Below, piece by piece: positions 9,184 to 16,141 of a stretch of DNA of 42,152 nucleotides. The notes below the pieces were generated by a model that searched no databases, was not told where the DNA came from, and saw only the letters and a program-made list of their open reading frames with translations. The position numbers and the translations under genes were made by a program. Each line of letters opens with the position of its first letter. The stretch's first letter is position 1. This DNA is from Gammaproteobacteria bacterium (lineage in GTDB: Bacteria; Pseudomonadota; Gammaproteobacteria; UBA5335; SLRW01), in NCBI GenBank assembly GCA_007130745.1, contig SLRW01000005.1, positions 1-42,152 of the forward strand, given 5' to 3'.

Positions 9184-10245
9184 CTAGTCGGACTTGATCC
9201 CGGGCACTGCGTAGGGGAGTTCGCCGGGGGTGATTTCCGGCCCCTCGGCTGAATGAAGATGCAGTGGCGGGTTATCAAGTGCATCCAGGCGTACCACCAG
9301 CAGCAGTGACCAGGCGTTGTCGCCATCCGGGCGGGCATCAGCAATATGGCCAATGGCCTGGGCGCCGTCGCTGCTGAATATCGGGTCACCGGGTTCGGGG
9401 CGTTGCTGGTTCAGGCAGCGGGCGAGAATCATGCGCCGGTTGGGCCGGCCACGGTGTTGCAGACGGGCGATCACTTCCTGACCCGGGTAGCAGCCCTTGC
9501 GAAAGCTGATGCCGTCGAGCAGCTCCAGATTGACGCTCTGGCCCACGAACAGGCCGACGGTGGCCGGGTGGATCATCGGCAGCCCGGAGGCATGATCCAG
9601 CAGTTGCCATGCATCGCTGCCAACCGGCGCACCATGCACGTTGAGCTTCTCCCATACCTGCTTTGCGGCATCATTTTCGAGCAGCACTTCCAGGCGGGGT
9701 TGCGGGCCGGATATACGCAGTACGGGGTGCCCACCGCAGCGGCCTGTGGCATCAACCGGCTCGACTACGCTGTCACCCAGTGCCTCGCCCAGCAGGCGGA
9801 GTGCTTCGGGGCCGGAAACACCCAGCCGGATATAGCGGTTGGACAGATCGCTGATGGTCACCTTGGCACGCAATACGTATTTTTGCAGGTGTGCGATAGT
9901 GGGCTCCACCAGCACGCGGGGCAAGGACAGAGCCAGTGTGTCGGCATCAAGCCAAAACACCCGCACGATGGCCAACAATCGCCCTTTGGGGTCGCACAGG
10001 CCACCCAGGCGGCTCCGATTTTCGGACAACCCTGTGACATCGCAGGTCAGTTGGGAATGAAGAAAATCCCGTGCCTGTTCGCCGCTAACGCCAATCAGCC
10101 CGAGATGGGAGAGGTCGGCAAAGATATTGCCTGTATGCGCCATGCTGGCTTCCTGTACGGGCACACCAAAATGAAGCACTTCGCCGCTGTCCTGGTCGAA
10201 TTCGGCGCCGGCGTTGGCGAGAAAACCTTTCCATTCGGGTTGCAT
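9184..10245 (-). CDS. ygfZ: tRNA-modifying protein YgfZ, folate-binding GcvT paralogue
   Basis: YgfZ binds tetrahydrofolate and supports certain iron-sulfur enzymes, including the tRNA methylthiotransferase MiaB. The 353-residue protein has the GcvT-like fold and the family signature KGCYPGQE at residues 250-257, which contains the functionally important cysteine (Cys252). It is followed by VIARLQHRGRPNRR. The N-terminus has the typical DLSHLGLIGVSGEQARDFL segment, where the aminomethyltransferase catalytic residues are not conserved. The length is close to E. coli YgfZ (326). It runs head to head with the succinate dehydrogenase cluster. That fits a role in Fe-S protein maintenance, but the pairing is inference from position. 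Confidence 0.95.
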   Translation of the reverse strand: MQPEWKGFLANAGAEFDQDSGEVLHFGVPVQEASMAHTGNIFADLSHLGLIGVSGEQARDFLHSQLTCDVTGLSENRSRLGGLCDPKGRLLAIVRVFWLDADTLALSLPRVLVEPTIAHLQKYVLRAKVTISDLSNRYIRLGVSGPEALRLLGEALGDSVVEPVDATGRCGGHPVLRISGPQPRLEVLLENDAAKQVWEKLNVHGAPVGSDAWQLLDHASGLPMIHPATVGLFVGQSVNLELLDGISFRKGCYPGQEVIARLQHRGRPNRRMILARCLNQQRPEPGDPIFSSDGAQAIGHIADARPDGDNAWSLLLVVRLDALDNPPLHLHSAEGPEITPGELPYAVPGIKSD

Positions 10246-10365
10246 GTCCGGTCTCCGGAAGCGGCTGCGTGAAAAGTTCTGCGGAGTGCAATCTTACCCA
10301 CAGGTAAACGAGTAAATAAAGCCGTATTCAAGGCCGGTTCAAACGCCGTTTTTGCTGGCTGGCGC

Positions 10366-10394
10366 TTGCGTGATGGCCGCAGATTCAGTATAAA
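10366..10394 (+). promoter_or_regulatory. Candidate sigma-70 promoter for the sdh cluster
   Basis: TTGCGT (10366-10371) and TATAAA (10389-10394) are separated by exactly 17 bases. Transcription would begin near 10402, about 23 bases before the ATG of the SdhAF4 gene. That makes the small gene the first cistron of the sdh transcript. Confidence 0.6.
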
Positions 10395-10424
10395 CGTGGC
10401 CTCTTCCTTGAGGCAGGGGCAGGC

Positions 10425-10601
10425 ATGCGCAAGCACGGCGACAACCCGGCTGACAAGCGCGTCCGGCAGGGCGACCCGGCGACCCGGTCTGCAGGTGATG
10501 CCGGCAATAGTCAGCTGCCACCCGAGTTTGGCGGCCCCGAGGGACCGGAACCTACGCGTTACGGTGACTGGGAGCGTCGGGGACGCTGCAGCGATTTCTG
10601 A
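10425..10601 (+). CDS. SdhAF4-like succinate dehydrogenase assembly factor (DUF1674)
   Basis: This is a 58-codon gene from ATG 10425 to TGA 10599-10601, short enough to be missed by a length cut-off of 60 codons. The N-terminal half is polar and looks disordered. The C-terminal half is the diagnostic DUF1674/SDHAF4 block: GGPEGPEPTRYGDWERR followed by GRCSDF at the very C-terminus. In eukaryotes SDHAF4 binds the flavinylated catalytic subunit of succinate dehydrogenase and helps it join the iron-sulfur subunit. Position agrees: it sits 96 bases before sdhC, on the same strand, behind a good promoter and with AGGGG at 10415-10419 before the ATG. The codon pattern continues cleanly to the stop. 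Family identity is firm; the role in this organism is inferred from the eukaryotic protein and operon position. Confidence 0.93.
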   Translation: MRKHGDNPADKRVRQGDPATRSAGDAGNSQLPPEFGGPEGPEPTRYGDWERRGRCSDF

Positions 10602-10697
10602 AACCGGGTTTGTCATCACCCGGCATTAATTCAGTGCGCACGTGCACGGGGGGTATGACCTCCGGTAGCGCGCGGATAATCAGCAGGAGAATACCTG

Positions 10698-11093
10698 ATG
10701 GCAGTAAATGATCGGCCATTGTCGCCGGCACTCCAGGTTTATCGTTGGCACCTGTTGATGGCGATGTCCATCCTGCATCGTGCCAGCGGGGTTTTACTGG
10801 CTCTGGGTGCCGTGGTGCTGGTGGTGTGGCTGCTGGCGCTGGCATCGGGCCCGGAAGCCTATGTCCGGGTGAGCGGGGTGATCGGCTCCGTGCCTGGCCA
10901 GGTTCTGCTCTTCGGCTGGTCCGCGGCGCTGTTCTATCATCTCTGCAACGGTATTCGGCATCTGTTCTGGGATGCGGGCAAGGGCTATGACTTGTCTGCG
11001 GCCTATGCCAGTGGCTATGCCGTACTTGCGGCCACGCTGATACTGACCCTGGCCGCCTGGGGTGGCGCCTGTCTGGTACTCGGGGGATCATGA
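10698..11093 (+). CDS. sdhC: Succinate dehydrogenase cytochrome b556 subunit
   Basis: SdhC anchors the SDH complex in the inner membrane, and with SdhD it holds heme b and the ubiquinone site. The 131-residue protein has the family start RPLSPALQVYRWHLLMAMS, then SILHRASG with the Ser and Arg that contact quinone. Three membrane helices follow, and the heme-ligand His lies in ALFYHLCNGIRHLFWD. The ATG is preceded by AGGAG. Its stop overlaps the sdhD start (ATGA), so the two anchors are translationally coupled. The 96 bases between the SdhAF4 gene and sdhC contain no obvious new promoter. Confidence 0.96.
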   Translation: MAVNDRPLSPALQVYRWHLLMAMSILHRASGVLLALGAVVLVVWLLALASGPEAYVRVSGVIGSVPGQVLLFGWSAALFYHLCNGIRHLFWDAGKGYDLSAAYASGYAVLAATLILTLAAWGGACLVLGGS

Positions 11094-11473
11094 TGGATAT
11101 GCGTAAACCTCTGGCCCGGGTAAGGGGCCTGGGTGCGGCCGGCGAGGGTGTCGGTCACTGGTGGGCCCAGCGGGTTACTGCGGCGGCGCTGGTGCCGCTG
11201 AGTTTGTGGTTTGTGATTTCCCTGGTGATGCTGGCGGGCGCGGATTATGCGGCGATGCATGCCTGGGTGGCGCAGCCCTGGGTCAGCGTGCTGCTGATTT
11301 TGTTCATTATTGCCACCTTGCATCACGCCCAGCTCGGTCTGCAGGTGGTAATCGAGGATTATGTGCCCACGCCGTTGCTCAGGATCGCTTCCATACTGCT
11401 GGTCAAGGCGGTGGCCGTAGTGCTTGTCATGGCCGGTGTGCTGGCCGTACTGCAAGTAGCCCTGGGAGGTTAG
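11090..11473 (+). CDS. sdhD: Succinate dehydrogenase membrane anchor subunit
   Basis: SdhD is the second membrane anchor of succinate dehydrogenase. The 127-residue protein opens with a short basic N-terminus and the segment GEGVGHWWAQRVTAAALVPL. It has three hydrophobic helices. The HHAQLGLQVVIEDYV region supplies the conserved His and the Asp-Tyr pair near the quinone site. Length and layout are normal for the proteobacterial family. It overlaps sdhC by four bases; sdhA begins three bases after its stop. A second ATG at 11093 is an equally possible start and changes the protein by one residue. Confidence 0.95.
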   Translation: MMDMRKPLARVRGLGAAGEGVGHWWAQRVTAAALVPLSLWFVISLVMLAGADYAAMHAWVAQPWVSVLLILFIIATLHHAQLGLQVVIEDYVPTPLLRIASILLVKAVAVVLVMAGVLAVLQVALGG

Positions 11474-11476
11474 CGG

Positions 11477-13267
11477 GTGTCTGAGAGTTACCGGATTATC
11501 GAGCACGAATACGATGTGGTGGTGGTGGGTGCCGGTGGCGCCGGCCTGCGGGCCACGCTGGGCATGGCCGAAAAAGGGCTGTCCACGGCCTGCGTGACCA
11601 AGATCTTTCCCACCCGCAGCCATACCGTGGCCGCCCAGGGCGGCATGAGTGCCTCGCTCGCCAATATGGGAGAAGATGACTGGCGCTGGCATATGTACGA
11701 TACCGTCAAGGGCTCGGATTGGCTGGGTGATCAGGATGCCATCGAGTATATGTGCCGCGAAGCGGTGCCGGCGGTGGTGGAACTCGAACACTACGGTGTG
11801 CCTTTCTCGCGCACCGAGCAAGGGCGTATCTACCAGCGGCCCTTTGGCGGGATGACTACCCATTATGGCAAGGGTACCGCCCAGCGCACCTGTGCCGCGG
11901 CTGACCGCACCGGCCACGCTATTTTGCACACGCTTTACCAGCAGGCTTTGCGCAACCGGGCTGAATTTTTTGTAGAGTATTTTGCGCTTGACCTGATCAT
12001 GGATGACGACGGGGTGTGCCGGGGTGTGACGGCCTGGAATCTTGCCGACGGCAGCATCCATCGTTTCCGTGCTCACATGGTGGTGCTGGCTACGGGGGGC
12101 TACGGCCGGACCTATTTCTCGGCGACTTCGGCGCACACCTGTACCGGTGACGGCAACGGCATGGTGCTGCGCGCCGGTTTGCCCCTGCAGGACATGGAAT
12201 TCGTCCAGTTTCATCCAACCGGTGTGTATGGCGCCGGCTGTCTGATTACCGAGGGTGTGCGTGGTGAGGGTGGCTATCTCACCAACAGTGAGGGTGAGCG
12301 CTTTATGGAGCGCTATGCGCCCAATGCCCGTGACCTGGCCTCACGCGACGTGGTCAGCCGCGCTATGACCATAGAGATTCGCGAGGGCCGTGGTGTGGGA
12401 CCGGACAAGGATCATATCCATCTGCATCTGGAGCATCTGGGTGCCGATGTGATCAATTCCCGTTTGCCGGGGATTGCTGAAACGGCGCGTATCTTCTCCG
12501 GGGTTGACGTCACTCGTGATCCCATCCCGGTGCTGCCTACGGTGCACTACAATATGGGCGGCATTCCCACCAATTATCATGGCGAAGTGGTGACCCTGAA
12601 AGGGGATGATCCGGACCATGTGGTTCCGGGGCTGATGGCGATTGGTGAGGCGGCCTGCGTGTCGGTGCACGGCGCCAATCGCCTGGGCTCTAACTCGCTG
12701 CTGGATATTGTGGTATTTGGTCGTGCTGCAGCTATTCGTTGCGCCGAGTTAATCAAGCCCGGGCAGTCGCATCCGCCGCTCACCGGCGATGATGCCGAGC
12801 GTGGCGTCGCGCGCCTGGATCGGTTGCGTAACGCCAGTGGTAGCGAGCCGACCGCAGCCATTCGCGAGCGTATGCAGAAGGTGATGCAGAGTGATGCCGC
12901 AGTGTTTCGCACCGGCGACACCCTGGCTGAAGGGCAGCAGCGTATTGATGAGGTCTATGCCAGCTTTGCTGATGTCGGGGTGACGGATCGTTCATTGATC
13001 TGGAACAGCGACCTGGTGGAAACACTGGAACTGGAGAATCTGCTGGGTAATGCCGTGGCTACCATGCATGCGGCAGCCAATCGCACCGAGAGCCGGGGTG
13101 GGCATGCCCGCGAGGATTACCCTGATCGCGATGACGACAACTGGCTCAAGCACACGCTGTCGTGGGTAGATGACGCGGGCAAGGTCCGGTTCGACTATAG
13201 ACCGGTACATATGTATACGCTCACCGATGAGGTCGAGGTGATTCCGCCCAAGGAGCGTGTTTACTGA
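11477..13267 (+). CDS. sdhA: Succinate dehydrogenase flavoprotein subunit
   Basis: SdhA oxidises succinate to fumarate on the cytoplasmic face of the membrane, linking the TCA cycle to the quinone pool. The 596-residue protein starts at GTG 11477. It has the FAD-binding motif [16 protein letters not shown] (15-30), and [14 protein letters not shown] with His49 as the expected covalent FAD attachment residue. Other family motifs are [23 protein letters not shown] around substrate binding and [22 protein letters not shown] attachment needs SdhE, encoded downstream, and SdhAF4, encoded upstream, is expected to handle the flavinylated subunit. Confidence 0.98.
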   Translation: MSESYRIIEHEYDVVVVGAGGAGLRATLGMAEKGLSTACVTKIFPTRSHTVAAQGGMSASLANMGEDDWRWHMYDTVKGSDWLGDQDAIEYMCREAVPAVVELEHYGVPFSRTEQGRIYQRPFGGMTTHYGKGTAQRTCAAADRTGHAILHTLYQQALRNRAEFFVEYFALDLIMDDDGVCRGVTAWNLADGSIHRFRAHMVVLATGGYGRTYFSATSAHTCTGDGNGMVLRAGLPLQDMEFVQFHPTGVYGAGCLITEGVRGEGGYLTNSEGERFMERYAPNARDLASRDVVSRAMTIEIREGRGVGPDKDHIHLHLEHLGADVINSRLPGIAETARIFSGVDVTRDPIPVLPTVHYNMGGIPTNYHGEVVTLKGDDPDHVVPGLMAIGEAACVSVHGANRLGSNSLLDIVVFGRAAAIRCAELIKPGQSHPPLTGDDAERGVARLDRLRNASGSEPTAAIRERMQKVMQSDAAVFRTGDTLAEGQQRIDEVYASFADVGVTDRSLIWNSDLVETLELENLLGNAVATMHAAANRTESRGGHAREDYPDRDDDNWLKHTLSWVDDAGKVRFDYRPVHMYTLTDEVEVIPPKERVY

Positions 13268-13276
13268 ATTGACGCG

Positions 13277-13325
13277 GAAGTCGCTCGGCGACTTCAGCAG
13301 TGGGGGTGGCAGCAGCGCCACCTCC
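13277..13325 (+). promoter_or_regulatory. Two adjacent hairpins in the sdhA-sdhB gap
   Basis: The 78-base gap contains a perfect 8-bp hairpin (GAAGTCGC, loop TCG, GCGACTTC; 13277-13295). A second 9-bp hairpin follows (13302-13325, GGGGGTGGC against GCCACCTCC with one G-U pair). Neither is followed by a T-run, so they are more likely RNA-stability or processing structures than a terminator. The sdhB Shine-Dalgarno AGGAG (13333-13337) follows directly. Confidence 0.5.
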
Positions 13326-13345
13326 GGTAACGAGGAGATCCCGGT

Positions 13346-14125
13346 ATGGCGCAGTTCCGACTCCCGAAGAATTCCAGGATAGGCACGGGACGCGAGTTCC
13401 CGGCGCCGGAAGGAGCGCGTAACGTAAAGCGCTTCCGGATTTATCGCTATGATCCGGATAGTGGGGCTAACCCGGTGATGGACACCTATCACCTGGATCT
13501 GGACGATTGCGGGCCGATGGTGCTGGATGCGTTGATCAAGATCAAGAACGAGATTGATCCCACGCTGACTTTCCGCCGTTCCTGCCGCGAAGGTATTTGT
13601 GGCTCCTGTGCCATGAATATACAGGGTGGCAACACGCTGGCTTGCACCCAGGCGATCAGTGATTTCAGCGGGGATATCGGGATTTATCCGTTGCCCCACA
13701 TGTCCGTGGTCAAGGATCTGGTGCCGGACATGGAGCGTTTTTACGCCCAGTATGCGGCGGTGGAACCGTGGATGAAGACCGAAACGGCCACGCCGCCGGA
13801 TCGCGAGCGACTGCAGTCTCCTGAGGAGCGGGCGCGTCTGGATGGCCTTTACGAGTGCATTTTGTGCGCCTGTTGCTCTACCGCCTGCCCAAGTTACTGG
13901 TGGAACGGTGACCGTTATCTGGGACCGGCAGCGCTGCTACAGGCCTATCGCTGGATTGCCGACAGCCGAGATGAGGCCACTGGTGAGCGTCTGGATGCAC
14001 TGGAAGATCCCTTCAAGCTGTACCGTTGTCATACGATTATGAATTGCACCCGGACCTGTCCCAAGGGGCTCAATCCGGCGCGTGCCATCGGCGAAATCAA
14101 GAAGCTGATGGTGGAGCGGCGCTGA
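13346..14125 (+). CDS. sdhB: Succinate dehydrogenase iron-sulfur subunit
   Basis: SdhB passes electrons from the SdhA flavin to quinone through three clusters. All ligands are visible in the 259-residue protein: the 2Fe-2S set Cys80, Cys85, Cys88 and Cys100 (CREGICGSC); the 4Fe-4S set in [12 protein letters not shown] (171-182); and the 3Fe-4S set with [14 protein letters not shown] (228-241). The N-terminus is about 25 residues longer than E. coli SdhB before the first strand ([11 protein letters not shown]). That is common outside enterobacteria. The ATG at 13346 has AGGAG eight bases upstream, which supports it. sdhE starts 11 bases after the stop. Confidence 0.97.
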   Translation: MAQFRLPKNSRIGTGREFPAPEGARNVKRFRIYRYDPDSGANPVMDTYHLDLDDCGPMVLDALIKIKNEIDPTLTFRRSCREGICGSCAMNIQGGNTLACTQAISDFSGDIGIYPLPHMSVVKDLVPDMERFYAQYAAVEPWMKTETATPPDRERLQSPEERARLDGLYECILCACCSTACPSYWWNGDRYLGPAALLQAYRWIADSRDEATGERLDALEDPFKLYRCHTIMNCTRTCPKGLNPARAIGEIKKLMVERR

Positions 14126-14136
14126 GTCTGACGTTT

Positions 14137-14388
14137 ATGGATGCTGAACGGGAGCAGGCGCGCCTGCGCTGGATGTGCCGGCGAGGGATGAAAGAGCTCG
14201 ACCAGCTGCTGCTGGGTTTTTTCGATGCCCGCTATGCAACGCTTGAACCCTTAGCACGTCAGCGTTTCGCCGAATTGCTGGAATGGCAGGATCCGGAGCT
14301 GGCGGCACTGTTATTTGGGCGCATGGCGCCTCCGGACACGGAATGTGCGGATGTGGTACGGCAAATTCGAGAGTGCGCGCGTTTTTGA
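14137..14388 (+). CDS. sdhE: FAD assembly factor SdhE
   Basis: SdhE promotes covalent FAD attachment to SdhA. The 83-residue protein has the diagnostic RGMKELD motif (RGxxE) near residues 15-21, within LRWMCRRGMKELDQLLLGFF. The helical remainder ends with the LLEWQDPELAALLFG segment typical of the family. Start ATG 14137 is 11 bases after the sdhB stop; a longer upstream frame would run through sdhB and is not credible. In E. coli the equivalent gene sits beside ygfX, away from sdh. Here it lies directly behind sdhCDAB and overlaps ygfX, so its target and its maturation partner are in one operon. Confidence 0.95.
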   Translation: MDAEREQARLRWMCRRGMKELDQLLLGFFDARYATLEPLARQRFAELLEWQDPELAALLFGRMAPPDTECADVVRQIRECARF

Positions 14389-14863
14389 GCCCCGGCCTTC
14401 CCGGCAGTTGCTGATCTCACTGACCCTGTTGTATGCAGCTACACTCGCGCTGGTGGTGTTGATGTTGCCATTGTGGCTGGCTCTGCCGCTGCTTGGGTTG
14501 TTGCTCTGGCGCGGCGGACGGGACTGGCAATGCCACTATGGCCACCGGCGCATCGTGCGACTGGTGGCAGGGGCGCCAGGGCGGTGGTTTGTACATCAGG
14601 CCGATGGTATCCGGCAGGAAGTGACTGTTGCCGCCGCCAGTGTGGTGCATAGTCGGCTTTTGATGCTGATGCTTGTAAATGCGAATGGATGGCGGGGGCC
14701 GCTGGTGCTGCCTCGTGATGCCCTGGCTGCCGAAGCACACCGGCGGCTGCGGGTGTTGTTGTGGTGCCGGGGCGAACCGGACACTCAGGAAGATGAGTTT
14801 GCCGGCGAGACACGCTGGTGGCGACAGTTCAGACTGCCACGCGGCAGTGCCGGCAGAGAGTGA
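14351..14863 (+). CDS. ygfX: YgfX/CptA-like membrane protein
   Basis: This protein of about 170 residues begins MWYGKFESARVFEPRPSRQL. It has a two-helix hydrophobic block (LISLTLLYAATLALVVLMLP and the following ALPLLGLLLW), then a soluble basic C-terminal part (WRGPLVLPRDALAAEAHRRL). Topology, N-terminal PSRQL and position directly after sdhE match YgfX. That E. coli partner of SdhE/YgfY has been described as a cell-shape toxin (CptA) and also as an accessory membrane protein. I chose ATG 14351, which overlaps sdhE by 38 bases. The conserved part starts at about residue 10, so the exact start is uncertain. The toxin role should not be assumed here. Confidence 0.78.
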   Translation: MWYGKFESARVFEPRPSRQLLISLTLLYAATLALVVLMLPLWLALPLLGLLLWRGGRDWQCHYGHRRIVRLVAGAPGRWFVHQADGIRQEVTVAAASVVHSRLLMLMLVNANGWRGPLVLPRDALAAEAHRRLRVLLWCRGEPDTQEDEFAGETRWWRQFRLPRGSAGRE

Positions 14864-14873
14864 GGGGTAATCA

Positions 14874-15260
14874 ATGGAAGCACGGCTTGAGCGTATCGGC
14901 TTTTACGGGAGTCTGGGCTGGCTGGTTCTGGCCGGGCTCAGTCTGGTGATGCTTGTAGAGAGCGGCGCCCCGGCGGAGCTACCCGAACCCACCGCCTGGA
15001 CCTGGGCCAGTTATGGTTTGCTGGCCATTGCGATCGTGGTGGTGTATCCACTGATTATTTATGTTGCCGCAGCACCAACGCGCATTCCATGGTTAAGTCT
15101 GCTCATTAGTATGGTGCTGGTGGAAGGGGCGCGGATATTTGTGCCTGATCTGTTTGACTGGCGACTGGGATTGCACGGACTGGGGTTGTGCTTTGGCGTT
15201 TTTGCCGCCTGGCGCTTCAAGCTGTTGATGGATGCCAGAGGCGCACCCCCTTCAGCCTAG
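14874..15260 (+). CDS. Uncharacterised four-helix membrane protein
   Basis: I do not recognise this 128-residue protein. It has four hydrophobic segments at about 11-28, 45-67, 72-90 and 98-115, with a short acidic loop (PAELPEPTAWTWAS) after the first. It ends in a short basic and polar tail. No catalytic motif, cysteine pair or signal peptide is visible. It lies 10 bases after ygfX, after a GAGGGGTAATC ribosome site, and just before a strong terminator, so it is the last gene of the sdh transcript. That position suggests an accessory role near the respiratory membrane, but the sequence itself shows only an inner-membrane protein. Confidence 0.75.
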   Translation: MEARLERIGFYGSLGWLVLAGLSLVMLVESGAPAELPEPTAWTWASYGLLAIAIVVVYPLIIYVAAAPTRIPWLSLLISMVLVEGARIFVPDLFDWRLGLHGLGLCFGVFAAWRFKLLMDARGAPPSA

Positions 15261-15283
15261 CCGGGCGCCACATATGGAGACAT

Positions 15284-15318
15284 AAAAAAACCCCGCGCCA
15301 GATGCGCGGGGTTTTTTT
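15284..15318. terminator. Bidirectional rho-independent terminator
   Basis: Seven A's, CCCCGCGC, a five-base loop, GCGCGGGG and seven T's form a GC stem with A/T flanks that works on both strands. It closes the sdh cluster on the plus strand and the outer-membrane-protein gene on the minus strand. Confidence 0.95.
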
Positions 15319-15339
15319 ATGGACGGTCTTGAATGCGGA

Positions 15340-16023
15340 TCAGAAGCTGTAACGAAGACCCGCGGCAATGGTGCGGAAGTCATCGTTGATGTTGCCGCCG
15401 ACCGTCAGGGCAATGCTGTCGTTACCGGTGAGACCGCCGAAGTTGTCCACCAGGGTGTAAATACCCTCGTAGCGCAGCGAGGTGTTGGCGCGCAGGTTGC
15501 TGTAGTCGACGAAGACTTCACCATCCGGATTGTCGTTAGCATCAAGGACGTCATCCTCAAAGGCGCCTTCGAAGACGTAGTCGATATGAACGCCAAACTG
15601 AAAGGCCTGGTTAATAGCATGGCGCAGACCGACACTGGCGCCGCCGGTGAAGTCGAACTGGGTGTCGCCGCTGGTGTCGTCGTAGACGTTGGCTACGGTA
15701 CGCAGAACTGCCACCACATCGGTGCCTCTACCGACTCTCTCACGGTAACCCAGGCCCAGGCTGACACGCTGGAAATCCAGGATGTCACGATTGAAGTCAT
15801 GGTCGCGGTAGTCGTAGACCACGAAGAGATTATCGTGAACCTGCCAGGAAAAATTGAAATCCAGCCCGGAGGCGTCGCGGCGTGTGGTGTTGGAATCTTC
15901 GATATTGTCCTGGCCGGTGGCGTGGTAGCCAACGCCCACATAGGAATAGCTGAAGTCATTGGCCAGTACAGGCGTTGCCGGCATTATCATTGCCGCCATG
16001 CAGACGAAGTGGCGTGCTTTCAT
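15340..16023 (-). CDS. Outer-membrane beta-barrel protein, unknown family
   Basis: The 227-residue product starts with a cleavable signal peptide (about 21 residues ending PVLA, then NDFSYSYVGVGYH). The rest is alternating polar and aromatic strands with short Asp/Asn-rich turns: about eight to ten strands such as LDFNFSWQVHDNLFVVYDY and RVSLGLGYRERVG. It ends with GLRYSF, a C-terminal Phe as recognised by the BAM machinery. This supports a small outer-membrane barrel; its ligand or role is not visible. The ATG at 16023 follows a GAGGGAGAA ribosome site, better than an in-frame start seven codons upstream. It lies 118 bases downstream of nadB, with its own candidate promoter in the gap. Confidence 0.82.
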   Translation of the reverse strand: MKARHFVCMAAMIMPATPVLANDFSYSYVGVGYHATGQDNIEDSNTTRRDASGLDFNFSWQVHDNLFVVYDYRDHDFNRDILDFQRVSLGLGYRERVGRGTDVVAVLRTVANVYDDTSGDTQFDFTGGASVGLRHAINQAFQFGVHIDYVFEGAFEDDVLDANDNPDGEVFVDYSNLRANTSLRYEGIYTLVDNFGGLTGNDSIALTVGGNINDDFRTIAAGLRYSF

Positions 16024-16106
16024 AGAAGGTTCTCCCTCGATCAACGTTTCTTATTCATGTGCCCAAGGCCCCCTGCGGACCCCGCTGAACCCCGTGTGAG
16101 GTTACC

Positions 16107-16137
16107 ATTATTTGATGATGGTGCAAAAGTTTGTCAA
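16107..16137 (-). promoter_or_regulatory. Candidate promoter for the outer-membrane barrel gene
   Basis: On the minus strand a perfect TTGACA (plus-strand 16132-16137) lies just after the nadB stop, with AATAAT (16107-16112) 19 bases downstream. The spacing is longer than ideal. A 17-base spacing would give a poorer -10 (CAAATA). This is a low-confidence call. Confidence 0.35.
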
Positions 16138-16141
16138 TGGG

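Noticed and set aside
14351-14863. sdhE-ygfX as a type IV toxin-antitoxin module
   Set aside because: The pair was once described this way in E. coli, but SdhE is now established as a flavinylation factor and here sits in the sdh operon, so a toxin label would mislead.
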